Positions 30,446-39,252 of a stretch of 64,000 nucleotides of DNA are shown one piece after another. Numbering within the stretch: the stretch's first letter is position 1; the number at the start of each line of letters is the position of its first letter. This DNA comes from Lachnospiraceae bacterium (lineage in GTDB: Bacteria; Bacillota; Clostridia; Lachnospirales; Lachnospiraceae), in assembly GCA_017523785.1 (NCBI GenBank), contig JAFWVX010000025.1, positions 73,255 through 137,254 on the forward strand, read 5' to 3'. Both the position numbers and the translations under genes were made by a program. Under the pieces are notes generated by a model, which was given only the letters and a program-made list of their open reading frames with translations, ran no database searches and was not told the DNA's origin.

Positions 30446-30464
30446 AGCCATTTTGTGTTATATT
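30436..30464 (+). promoter_or_regulatory. Putative sigma-A promoter for the SGNH gene
   Basis: TTGTAG (30436-30441), a 17-base spacer, then TATATT (30459-30464). It overlaps the terminator tail. A start site 6-8 bases downstream would leave almost no leader before ATG 30473, and no Shine-Dalgarno is visible. Confidence 0.45.
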
Positions 30465-30472
30465 ATAAAAAT

Positions 30473-31594
30473 ATGGATATATTAAGAAATATTAAAAATT
30501 TAATTATTGTTATAGGACTCGCGGTATTTGTTTTTTATCAAAATGCCTTTGCCGAAGGACCTGGAGAGATTAGAAATCAAAAAATTGCAGTAGTAGGTGA
30601 TTCATACGCGGGACATTTTAGTTTAAATGAAGGAGTGGATAAATATGAATACTTTATTTTTCCAGTGGGAACAATTACTAATGTAATCAATGAATTGGTA
30701 TTTGAAAGTGCAATAAATGCTGATAATACTTATATTTTGTTTGCCACAGGTGTGAATGACCAAGCACTTAATACCGATATTAAACTATTTGAGTTTGAAC
30801 TTAGGAAGTACATAGAAGCGATGGCTTTGAAGAATAAGTTTTTATTCTTCCACACCTATATGAATTATACCAATCAAAAAAACAGTCAGAGTGATCATTA
30901 TCCAGAAGATTATGATAGAGTATATAGGAGACTTGCCGAAGAGTATGCAAATGTCATATACATAGACATGTCGGGACTTGAAGTGACGAGATATGACTTT
31001 GGCGATGGAATGCATTTCAATAAGTTTTTCTATGACACTTTAAGTGCGAAACTGCAGTTCTATGTTAACTTGATTGAGCGCTCAGTTTTTGAAGCATCTG
31101 GAACTAAAATTAAAAATGAGCAAAAGAAACAAATTGCAACAGCAGGTGACATAGCGGCAGATGAATTCTTCGGTTATGAAAATAAGAAAGGTTATATAAT
31201 TACAAACTTTGCAGAACCAGGCAAGACAATTCGTGAAAGTTACGAACAAATCGAAAAGGCGATAAAATTTGAAGCACAAACTATATTAATATCAGCGGGA
31301 ATAGATGATTATAAGGCACAGACAGATATTAATGGTTTTATGGATGACTTAAGAAAATGTTTAAATGAGGCATGCCTTAATTACAAAAATGTTTTCTTAT
31401 ATACATCTCTTGATTACGCAAAAAATGAATGGCTAACTATATCAATGTCAGATTATGATATGGCGATGGCTAAGGTTGCAAATGAGTATCCAAATGCATG
31501 CTATATTAATCTAGGAAATTACACAAAAGAAATACCACATATCTATGATATTTTATATGAAGCACTAAATAACATGATAAAAAATATATATTAG
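30473..31594 (+). CDS. Exported tandem SGNH/GDSL-like protein
   Basis: Encodes 373 residues from ATG 30473; a GTG at 30455 is possible but lies in the promoter region. Residues 8-27 form a signal peptide or anchor ending in AFAEG. The first domain carries SGNH marks: GDSYAG at 42-47 (Ser44), GVND at 93-96, and Asp178/His181 (DGMH). The second domain (about 222-373) repeats the layout but reads GDIA at 225-228 and GIDD at 276-279, so it lacks the catalytic Ser and has no clear DxxH. SGNH proteins are esterases or acyltransferases acting on glycans or lipids; the substrate is unknown. The stop is 12 bases before the next gene, suggesting co-transcription. Confidence 0.75.
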   Translation: MDILRNIKNLIIVIGLAVFVFYQNAFAEGPGEIRNQKIAVVGDSYAGHFSLNEGVDKYEYFIFPVGTITNVINELVFESAINADNTYILFATGVNDQALNTDIKLFEFELRKYIEAMALKNKFLFFHTYMNYTNQKNSQSDHYPEDYDRVYRRLAEEYANVIYIDMSGLEVTRYDFGDGMHFNKFFYDTLSAKLQFYVNLIERSVFEASGTKIKNEQKKQIATAGDIAADEFFGYENKKGYIITNFAEPGKTIRESYEQIEKAIKFEAQTILISAGIDDYKAQTDINGFMDDLRKCLNEACLNYKNVFLYTSLDYAKNEWLTISMSDYDMAMAKVANEYPNACYINLGNYTKEIPHIYDILYEALNNMIKNIY

Positions 31595-31606
31595 GTGAGG
31601 CCTAAA

Positions 31607-33682
31607 ATGAAAGAAATTGTTATTAAAAATTTAATTGGAAGAGGTAGACCAGTACTCCTCTTTGGTGCAACAGGTGCAGGAAAAAGCAGACTTGTGAGAA
31701 GCATAGTTAATGACAACTGTCAAAAGATTATGAAATTAAGAGAGGGCAGGGGCATGATGACTGTTGCAAATGAAAAAATCATTGCAACAAACAGCCCCTC
31801 ACTCCCTGAAGATAGCCTAGTTATTTATGGAAAGATTCCGCTTGCAGAAAAATACCTACTTTATGATGATAATGAGCTTCTCTGTGATATTCTATACTAT
31901 AGTATAAAAGCATATGTTGATGCTACAAATAAATACAAATCTAAAGAAGAATCAATGGCAGCCTTTGTAGAAGCCCTTGTATTAGAAATTGACAACAAGA
32001 TTATGGCAAATACTGATATGTTTAGTCTCGCCTTTAAAATTAAAGGCAATAAAAACATTGATAAAAAGCTAAAAGAACTGCTTGTAAGTTTTGATATTAT
32101 CCAACTCAAAGCCATATATCTAAGTACTTTTTTAAATAACAAAGGTCAATTCATAAAAGAAATATTTAAAGACGAAGTTAATAAGAAAACACTCTTAGAT
32201 TTTAAACTTAAAGAAAATATTGATAAGTTTTGGCAACTAGTTATTGATGCATATAATGAGCAGTGTGAAGAATTATTTAAGGAGATTAAAGATTTTAATT
32301 CTAAAAAATCACTTAGCTTTGATGTAGATGGGGAAGCTTTTGCAATTTTGGTAAATGATTCTGACATAGATAACACACTTGTTAAAAAAATATTGGCACA
32401 GGGTCCAAACTCAATAAGCTTTTTGATAAAAGATTTATGTATTTATGGAAGAAATGAAGTTGATACTGAGCTTGAGAATCTAATTCCTGAATATTTTAAA
32501 GATGGCGATTACAATAAATGTTATGCAATAAAACTTATAGACACCATGGGACTTTTTCATCTTGATAATATAAGTGTTGAATCTGAATGCGAAACTCTAA
32601 TTGACATATTATCAATTGAACATTGCAACGACATCATTTATGTTTTGAAAGCAAGTAATGATGCCCTCAATAAAAAGTCGGCGATGGTTTTAAAAGAATT
32701 AATTAAAACTTGTAAGAGAGATTTAAACATACATATATGCTTCACTCATTTTGATGAATATATCATAGATGAGTTAAATGGCGATGATGAGGGAACCTTT
32801 ATCGACATAGAAAATATTGATAGTTCACTTATAGATTCAAAGATAAAAAAGCTTGAAAATGCCTATATTTCGCTTCTTAATAGTGAAGAAAAGGGCAAAA
32901 ATGTCAGTATTTACAAGGGTTTTAGCCATTTCTCATATCCTACAGTAAATCCGACGGTTGATGGACTATTAAAGTCCCATAGCATGGAGTATAATATAGG
33001 CATAATAGAGTTATTGAAAAATGTCTATAGAAGCATAAAGAGATACGACATTAGTATAGTAGATGGAAAAGAAATCAGTTACTCATTAGATGTAGATTTA
33101 ACAAAGTTATATGACATAAGTAATATCTATTTCGACCTCACAGAAAATATAACTGAGTGCGAAAAGAGTATGCTGAATCTACATAGAAAGACATATCAGG
33201 CAGCAATAACAAGATGGCTTAAATACGGAGTTAAGTTTTTATCAGGAGCGGGAAATGAGAGAACAGGATATATAAGATTAAAAACATACTTCGTAGAATA
33301 CATAGCAATATTTCTAAATAATTCTATAATACCTTCGATTAAATTCAATTTTGAACAGTTCAAAATTGCTAAGAGCGACAAGGTAACGATGGAAGAGTTT
33401 GAAAAAGTGGTAAAGAAATATCTAAGTCAGACAGTCGGTAAGAAGGTAGCAAGAGATATACTGGATGAGACATTAAAAGGACATACGATGTTGTATGATC
33501 TAAGACTAGATATGTATTCAATACTTGATAACTGCAGAACCACATATTTCCCAAGACCAAATATAAGTCTTGAAGAGATAGAGATGGATGACAAAGAAAA
33601 AGATTTCCTAAGTATTGTAAATAGAAATATCAAAAAAAGTATTAAGGAATTTGAAAGGACTTATTGCTCAGAGTTACATTAA
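31607..33682 (+). CDS. Large P-loop GTPase-like protein
   Basis: I chose ATG 31607 because AGGTGAGG at 31593-31600 lies 6 bases upstream; GTG 31595 is in frame but abuts the previous stop. The protein has 691 residues. GATGAGKS at 20-27 is a Walker A/G1 motif. IDTMG (Asp312) looks like a G3 DxxG motif, and THFDE at 380-384 sits where a G4 NKxD/TKxD would be. About 285 residues separate G1 from G3, far more than in small GTPases, implying a large insertion. The C-terminal third is alpha-helical in composition. No named family is certain; dynamin-like or AIG/septin-like GTPase are possibilities. It follows the SGNH gene closely and precedes the AAA+ genes. Confidence 0.6.
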   Translation: MKEIVIKNLIGRGRPVLLFGATGAGKSRLVRSIVNDNCQKIMKLREGRGMMTVANEKIIATNSPSLPEDSLVIYGKIPLAEKYLLYDDNELLCDILYYSIKAYVDATNKYKSKEESMAAFVEALVLEIDNKIMANTDMFSLAFKIKGNKNIDKKLKELLVSFDIIQLKAIYLSTFLNNKGQFIKEIFKDEVNKKTLLDFKLKENIDKFWQLVIDAYNEQCEELFKEIKDFNSKKSLSFDVDGEAFAILVNDSDIDNTLVKKILAQGPNSISFLIKDLCIYGRNEVDTELENLIPEYFKDGDYNKCYAIKLIDTMGLFHLDNISVESECETLIDILSIEHCNDIIYVLKASNDALNKKSAMVLKELIKTCKRDLNIHICFTHFDEYIIDELNGDDEGTFIDIENIDSSLIDSKIKKLENAYISLLNSEEKGKNVSIYKGFSHFSYPTVNPTVDGLLKSHSMEYNIGIIELLKNVYRSIKRYDISIVDGKEISYSLDVDLTKLYDISNIYFDLTENITECEKSMLNLHRKTYQAAITRWLKYGVKFLSGAGNERTGYIRLKTYFVEYIAIFLNNSIIPSIKFNFEQFKIAKSDKVTMEEFEKVVKKYLSQTVGKKVARDILDETLKGHTMLYDLRLDMYSILDNCRTTYFPRPNISLEEIEMDDKEKDFLSIVNRNIKKSIKEFERTYCSELH

Positions 33683-33704
33683 TTAATTTATAAATAATAC
33701 ATAT

Positions 33705-33733
33705 TTGCTGATACACCCAAACTTTCATAGTAT
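33705..33733 (+). promoter_or_regulatory. Weak candidate promoter before the AAA+ genes
   Basis: TTGCTG (33705-33710), a 17-base spacer and TAGTAT (33728-33733). The match is poor. It would allow the AAA/MoxR/VWA genes to be transcribed separately from the upstream genes. Confidence 0.25.
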
Positions 33734-33734
33734 A

Positions 33735-33823
33735 GCGAAGGAGCTTCGCAGTGGTGTTGCAAAGTAGAAAAGGTGTTTTTTAAATAACCCGATTTGCTTT
33801 GCGTAGCAAATCGGGTATTTTAT
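33735..33823 (+). promoter_or_regulatory. Two hairpins in the leader of the AAA+ gene
   Basis: A small perfect hairpin has arms GCGAAG (33735-33740) and CTTCGC (33744-33749). A stronger one has arms ACCCGATTTGCT (33787-33798) and AGCAAATCGGGT (33805-33816), loop TTGCGT, then ATTTTAT. The second ends 7 bases before the strong ribosome site AGGAGGT (33824-33830). It could be an attenuator or intrinsic terminator, or another type of dispersed palindrome. Confidence 0.55.
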
Positions 33824-33834
33824 AGGAGGTAAAT

Positions 33835-36800
33835 ATGAGAAAAATCAAATTGTTAGCAAAAATCAACTATGACACACCAAGAAGAATTACTAAGAGTGAA
33901 TTTGCAAAGTTCGTCGAGAAAAACAATGAAGTGAAGAAGGAAAAAGATGCTAAACTCACAAGCATTATTATTGATGCTGCAGTTAAAGAGAAAAAGCTAA
34001 ACGATAACCTCACTGCATTGTCAAAAGGAACTGCAAGCCAGATGTTACTCAACACCAAAGAGAGATCTGAGGACAATTTCTTGTCATACTTAAATGTTGA
34101 AGTCTATGTAAATGAGAATCTTAACCCATCTTATGTAGGACTTGATGCTATGGGTGCTATCAATGAGTTGTTTGTCAATAACGAGATTTCAAAAAAGCTG
34201 TTTAAGAACATGACATTTGAAGTGAAGAACTTTAACAATGATGAGATCAATCATATTGACACCTATCTTGAACTTGTTAAGCAACAAATAAATTCAGATA
34301 CAATTCTCACTTTGCAAAATGAGAAGACAGATGGACTATTTGTTGACGTGGATATTATTAAAACTGTAAAGAAGAAGAACATCGAGAATAAAAAAATGAG
34401 CAAAGAGGAGATACTTGAGAAGTATAGCGATGTCTTAAATAAAAATATTGAGTTACTCCATGAGGTTGAGAGACAGTTTAAGATTGACAATAAAGACAAT
34501 ATTCAAATGATAGGTTACTATCTTGAGAATAAAAAGTTTGAAGAGACACATATTGATGTTTTGGCTGAATCTCTCTATGCCACTGGAAGAATTACACAAA
34601 ACTCATACTACACAATGGACATAGATATGAATTCATTGGTAAACATAAGTGACCTAGCACTATATGAAAAGTTGATAAGGATGTCAGCTGGTAGCTTCCT
34701 CGTAATAAATTTCTTTGGAAGACTTAATGGAAGATCAGATATTTTTGGAAGCAACTTCACAGGTCACAGCATTTTCAAGGCAACGGACATAATTGTAGAT
34801 ATACTTAAGAAAATGCAGTATTCAACTACTTATTGCTTTACAACAAGTGATGAGGTTAAAGAAGAAAATTATCTAAATGTTGAAACACTTGAGAAGGAAT
34901 TAAAGTTAATATATTTTAGAGGAAAGTTTAGTGGTCAACAGGCTATAGATTATGCAACTTCTTATCTTGCTGAAAAGAAAATATCTGAGATAAAAGATCC
35001 AATAATTGCTTATATAAATGAGCAGTATGAAAAAGGTAAGATATTGTCATTTAGTGAGATAGAAAGCTATATATTAGAAATACTTAGAACTAAGGCTCAC
35101 AGAAAATACAATGACATTTATAGAGAGCATATAAGCAAGAAGGTTATCAACAAAGAAAAGACTAATTTTGACAACATCATAGGGTTAGATAACTTCAAGC
35201 AGGAAGTAACTAAAATTATCAATATGAAAAATATGCTTCTTGCAAATCAAGATTTAACACTTTCTCAGGTAGATGACTTAATATCTAATATTGGATTTAG
35301 ATTTGAAGGTGAGACTGGCGTAGGAAAGAGCATGGCAGCAAACCTCATGGCCAAAATCCTATATCAAGAAAATATAATTAAGAAAGACTTAATAAAGACT
35401 TGCGACATAAGTGCAGACTGGGCTAATTCAGTGTTTGAAAATTTTGACAGCGATGGCGACTTTGAACCAGAGAACTATAGAAGACAAGAATTTAGTATAG
35501 ACTCAAATACTGGAGTATTGCTAGTTGAAAATATTCACGGAGTGACAGACAAGTCATTAAATGAGTTTTTGAATAGCTATGACAAGTTTAAAAAAGAAGT
35601 AGTAGTAATAATTTGTGGAACTAAAAAAGAATTTGATGAACTTGATGAAAAGGTTCCAGGCTTCAAGAGTAGGTTCTCAAAGACAGTTAAGTTTGAAGAA
35701 TACAAAGTTGACGAGTTGCTTCAAATATTAGAGAAGAAGCTTACAGAAAAGAATTACAAAATTGATGCAGAGACATTGGAAGAAGCAAGAAAGTATTTTG
35801 TAAAAGCAAAACAGATAAAGAACTTTGGTAATGCTAGATTTGTTGAGAACTTTGCTGAGCATATCATAGAACTATCAATAAGCAGAATGTTAAATACTGA
35901 AGAGAACCACAATGAGAATATGTTCACAATCACTAAGGATGACATTTCAAAAATCGATATGGTTGCATTACTTGGAAACGAGTACAAAAAGATGGAAATC
36001 TGCGACAATGCAATCTATGAACTCAACAATTTGATAGGACTAAGTTCAGTGAAGTCATACATTAAGTCATATGTCGCAAAATCAAGAATTGACAGGATGA
36101 AGAAAAAATTTGATCTATTAGACGATGAGGGCTTAAATATGCACCTCTGCTTCACTGGAAATCCTGGAACGGCTAAAACTACAGTTGCTAGGCAGTTCGC
36201 AAGAATTCTCTATTCAAACGGTATAGTGGACAAGCCAAGCGTCGTAGAATGTGGCTTAAGTGAGTTACAGGGAATGTTTCTCGGACAGACTGCACCTAAA
36301 ATTATTGAAAAGTTTGAAGAGGCAAAAGGTGGTGTGCTCTTTATTGATGAGGCATATGCACTCAATAATGACGACATTTACTCTAAGCAAGCAATCGACA
36401 CAATAGTTGCTCAAATGGAAAATCATAGAGAAGATGTAATTGTAATATTTGCTGGCTACAAAGACCCTATGGAGAATTTCATAAAGAGTAATCCAGGACT
36501 TAAAGGAAGAGTTTCAAGATTTTTAGACTTCCCAAATTATAGTATTGATGAGTTGCTTGAGATATTTGACAAGATGATTAAAGATAAAAAACACAAAATC
36601 GAAGATGACAAAGCAATAAAAGAAATCGTGAAGGCTCGACTTGAAGAAATGATTGGCAGAGAAGATTTCTCAAATGCTAGAGAGGTTAGACTCATAATTG
36701 AAAATGCAGTTATAAAACAGAGTAGTAGACTTTCTGAAAAGTCAAATGAAGAACTAGAAGACAAAGACTTGCTAATGACACTAACTGTAGAAGATTTCGA

Positions 36801-36855
36801 GGACAATGTTCAAGATTTCTACAAAGAAAAAATACCAATGGGCTTCGCAGCCTAA
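33835..36855 (+). CDS. Tandem AAA+ ATPase, CbbX/SpoVK-like C-terminal half
   Basis: 1,006 residues; ATG 33835 follows AGGAGGT. The N-terminal 450 residues are unrecognised. The first AAA+ domain has Walker A GETGVGKS at 492-499 and a degenerate Walker B region (LLVENIHG). The second AAA+ domain is typical of the CbbX/SpoVK group: GNPGTAKTT from 775, LFIDEAYAL with Asp838/Glu839, then FAGYKDPM and GLKGRVSR. In its Walker A the Gly before Lys is Ala. Proteins of this group remodel target proteins using ATP. The position directly upstream of a MoxR ATPase and a VWA protein suggests one machine. The target is unknown. Confidence 0.85.
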   Translation: MRKIKLLAKINYDTPRRITKSEFAKFVEKNNEVKKEKDAKLTSIIIDAAVKEKKLNDNLTALSKGTASQMLLNTKERSEDNFLSYLNVEVYVNENLNPSYVGLDAMGAINELFVNNEISKKLFKNMTFEVKNFNNDEINHIDTYLELVKQQINSDTILTLQNEKTDGLFVDVDIIKTVKKKNIENKKMSKEEILEKYSDVLNKNIELLHEVERQFKIDNKDNIQMIGYYLENKKFEETHIDVLAESLYATGRITQNSYYTMDIDMNSLVNISDLALYEKLIRMSAGSFLVINFFGRLNGRSDIFGSNFTGHSIFKATDIIVDILKKMQYSTTYCFTTSDEVKEENYLNVETLEKELKLIYFRGKFSGQQAIDYATSYLAEKKISEIKDPIIAYINEQYEKGKILSFSEIESYILEILRTKAHRKYNDIYREHISKKVINKEKTNFDNIIGLDNFKQEVTKIINMKNMLLANQDLTLSQVDDLISNIGFRFEGETGVGKSMAANLMAKILYQENIIKKDLIKTCDISADWANSVFENFDSDGDFEPENYRRQEFSIDSNTGVLLVENIHGVTDKSLNEFLNSYDKFKKEVVVIICGTKKEFDELDEKVPGFKSRFSKTVKFEEYKVDELLQILEKKLTEKNYKIDAETLEEARKYFVKAKQIKNFGNARFVENFAEHIIELSISRMLNTEENHNENMFTITKDDISKIDMVALLGNEYKKMEICDNAIYELNNLIGLSSVKSYIKSYVAKSRIDRMKKKFDLLDDEGLNMHLCFTGNPGTAKTTVARQFARILYSNGIVDKPSVVECGLSELQGMFLGQTAPKIIEKFEEAKGGVLFIDEAYALNNDDIYSKQAIDTIVAQMENHREDVIVIFAGYKDPMENFIKSNPGLKGRVSRFLDFPNYSIDELLEIFDKMIKDKKHKIEDDKAIKEIVKARLEEMIGREDFSNAREVRLIIENAVIKQSSRLSEKSNEELEDKDLLMTLTVEDFEDNVQDFYKEKIPMGFAA

Positions 36856-36877
36856 ATAAAAGTAGGAGGAAAAAATA

Positions 36878-37996
36878 ATGAAAAGTTTTAACGAGGTTAA
36901 CACTGTATTACAAAGCACTCCAATTGTGAATGTAAATCAAATGATTAAATCAATTAGCGATTACTTCATATGTCAATTTAAAAATGGCAAAAAAGCAAAG
37001 GATATTAGTGCAATTATGCTCTGGGGTGCACCTGGAGTTGGTAAATCAGAATCTGTATATCAGATAAGCAAAATTCTCGAAGGGGAAACGGGTAAAAAGG
37101 TATATATAAATGATGTTAGACTATCACTTTACAACCCTGTTGACTTAAGAGGAATCCCATCACCAAATAAAGATCACACAGAAGCTATATGGCTTAGACC
37201 TGAAGTATTTAAATTTGATGACAGCGAAGATGTAATAAACATTTTGTTCTTGGATGAGTTGTCAACTTGCTCTTCATCAGTTCAGGCCTGCGCGTATCAG
37301 ATAACTCTCGATAGAAGAATTGGAGAGCACAAACTTCCTGACAATGTGTTAGTTATCGCAGCAGGTAATAGAAAACAAGATCAATCTATCTCAATTCAGA
37401 TGCCAAAGGCTTTAGCAAATAGAATGATTCACTTTGACATCTGTAGTGAAGTAAAGGACTGGAGAAACTGGGCATATGAAAATAACATTGACGAAAAGAT
37501 TATAGGCTTCTTGGCTTATAAACCAGAATATCTCGAAAATGGAATGGAGTCAAAGAATGACCTTGCCTACGCAACTCCAAGAAGCTGGGCAAAGGCGAGT
37601 GATATACTAAATACCTTAGGTGACACAGAGAGCGGTAGACTTTTGATATCAGGAACCATAGGTATGGGAATAGCAACTGAGTTTTTCCATTTCTGTGACT
37701 GTGTTGACAAGTTGCCAAATCTCGACAAGATATTTAGCGGAAAGCACAAAGATATTCCTAAGGATAGCGATATATTATATACTCTTGTGACTGCAATGTC
37801 AGCAAGGGCAAGAGATTGTATAGAAAAAGGAGAGAGTATCACACACGCGATAAGATATGCTATGAATCTACCTTTGGATTTCTCGTTGTTACTTCATGAA
37901 AATGTTGCAGCAATACTTTCAAAGAAAGATCCATTAAAGATGTTTGAAGATAGTGATTATATGTTGTGGACGGAAAAATTATCAGAAAACATTTAA
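36878..37996 (+). CDS. MoxR-like AAA+ ATPase
   Basis: 372 residues with a strong AGGAGG at 36864-36869. GAPGVGKS is Walker A (near residues 50-57), ILFLDELS is Walker B, and PKALANRMIHFDI contains the arginine-finger region. The NPVDLRGIP segment and the AIWLRPEVF stretch are typical of the AAA_5/MoxR group. MoxR ATPases act with VWA-domain partners, often to load metals or remodel complexes, and the next gene encodes such a partner. It lies 22 bases after the tandem AAA+ gene and 12 bases before the VWA gene, so it is in the same operon. Confidence 0.9.
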   Translation: MKSFNEVNTVLQSTPIVNVNQMIKSISDYFICQFKNGKKAKDISAIMLWGAPGVGKSESVYQISKILEGETGKKVYINDVRLSLYNPVDLRGIPSPNKDHTEAIWLRPEVFKFDDSEDVINILFLDELSTCSSSVQACAYQITLDRRIGEHKLPDNVLVIAAGNRKQDQSISIQMPKALANRMIHFDICSEVKDWRNWAYENNIDEKIIGFLAYKPEYLENGMESKNDLAYATPRSWAKASDILNTLGDTESGRLLISGTIGMGIATEFFHFCDCVDKLPNLDKIFSGKHKDIPKDSDILYTLVTAMSARARDCIEKGESITHAIRYAMNLPLDFSLLLHENVAAILSKKDPLKMFEDSDYMLWTEKLSENI

Positions 37997-38008
37997 GAGG
38001 AGGATAAA

Positions 38009-39229
38009 ATGGGAATATTGGAATCTATAAAACTCAAACTAATATTAGAGCAGCCATTTTTTGGAAATCTTCTTATGCATATAAAGTTTAAGGAAGATGA
38101 AAACGTCAACGGCATTGGAACAGATGGCATAGACATCTTTTACAATCCTAAGAAGATTGAGGAAATAGATAGAAATCATTTGTCATTTTTGGTAATGCAT
38201 CAAGTGATTCACATCATTCTATACCATGTGTTTAGAGGTATTCCGCATAAGAACGATGAGTTGTTTCATAAAGCAAGCGACCTAGTTGCCAATTCACTTG
38301 TATTAAGCAATTTAGATTATGCTGATAAGGATAGACTTTCCGATATCAACATTGAGCATACGGTAGACTTTGTAGAGGCAAGTAACTATACTGTAGAACA
38401 GGTCTACGATAAACTAAAGAAAGAAAAGGATAAGGACGACGATAGTTCCAGTAGTTCAGAAGAAGATAACTTTTTAGATTCAATTGCAGATGAACAATGG
38501 AATGATGAGAAAAAAGAACTCGGTGATGATCACTCTAAGTGGAGCGAAGTTAAAGCTATGAGTGAGAGTGAAAAGCAACAGATGCAGAGAAAGATGTCAG
38601 GTTATATTACAGATGCAATGCAGCAGGCTGAGAAAACGCATGGTGGAGTGTCAGATGAAATGAAGAGAGCGATTGATGACGTGGCGGGTTCTAAAGTGGA
38701 CTGGAGAACAGCATTGCAAAACTTTGTTGAGACAGAGGTGACAGACTACAGTTTTAATCCACCTGACAAGAGATTTACTTATAATGATTTACTTATGCCT
38801 GATTTTAACTTCTCTGAAGAAAAAGTAACAGGAGTATTCTTTTTCATAGATGTGTCAGGTTCTATGGATGAAGCAGCTATAGCAGAGTGCAAGGCGGAAG
38901 TTAAATCTTGTTTAAGACAGTATGGTGAAAAGGTTGACGGTTATCTTGGCTATTTTGACTACAAAGTGTCTAATCTGCAAAGATTTGAAGACGAAGAAAC
39001 TATGGTGTCTATAGAAGCCTTAGGTGGCGGAGGAACAAGTTTTGAAAATATCTTCAAGTATCTAGATACACATTCTGAAGAGTTTGAGTGCGAAAAGAAG
39101 AAGGTAATAATACTCACTGATGGTTATGCAGATTTTCCAGACGAGGGAAGTTTAAATGTAGACGAATTAATGTGGGTAATAAATAATGAAGAAGCGGAAC
39201 CGCCTTATGGAGAAGTAGTTAGAATATAA
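38009..39229 (+). CDS. DUF2201-type metallopeptidase-like/VWA protein
   Basis: 406 residues; ribosome site AGAGGAGGA precedes ATG. The N-terminal domain resembles the metallopeptidase-like part of DUF2201 proteins, but the expected HExxH reads HQVIH at 64-68 (codon CAA), so the catalytic Glu is replaced by Gln; His73 follows. An acidic linker (DDDSSSSSEED) lies near residues 145-155. The C-terminal VWA-like domain has the MIDAS motif DVSGS at 281-285, then GGGGTSF and ILTDGYADF. This is the usual partner of MoxR ATPases. Loss of the Glu suggests a binding or scaffold role rather than proteolysis. Confidence 0.85.
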   Translation: MGILESIKLKLILEQPFFGNLLMHIKFKEDENVNGIGTDGIDIFYNPKKIEEIDRNHLSFLVMHQVIHIILYHVFRGIPHKNDELFHKASDLVANSLVLSNLDYADKDRLSDINIEHTVDFVEASNYTVEQVYDKLKKEKDKDDDSSSSSEEDNFLDSIADEQWNDEKKELGDDHSKWSEVKAMSESEKQQMQRKMSGYITDAMQQAEKTHGGVSDEMKRAIDDVAGSKVDWRTALQNFVETEVTDYSFNPPDKRFTYNDLLMPDFNFSEEKVTGVFFFIDVSGSMDEAAIAECKAEVKSCLRQYGEKVDGYLGYFDYKVSNLQRFEDEETMVSIEALGGGGTSFENIFKYLDTHSEEFECEKKKVIILTDGYADFPDEGSLNVDELMWVINNEEAEPPYGEVVRI

Positions 39230-39252
39230 AAAGAGATAGAAAGGAGAAGAAT

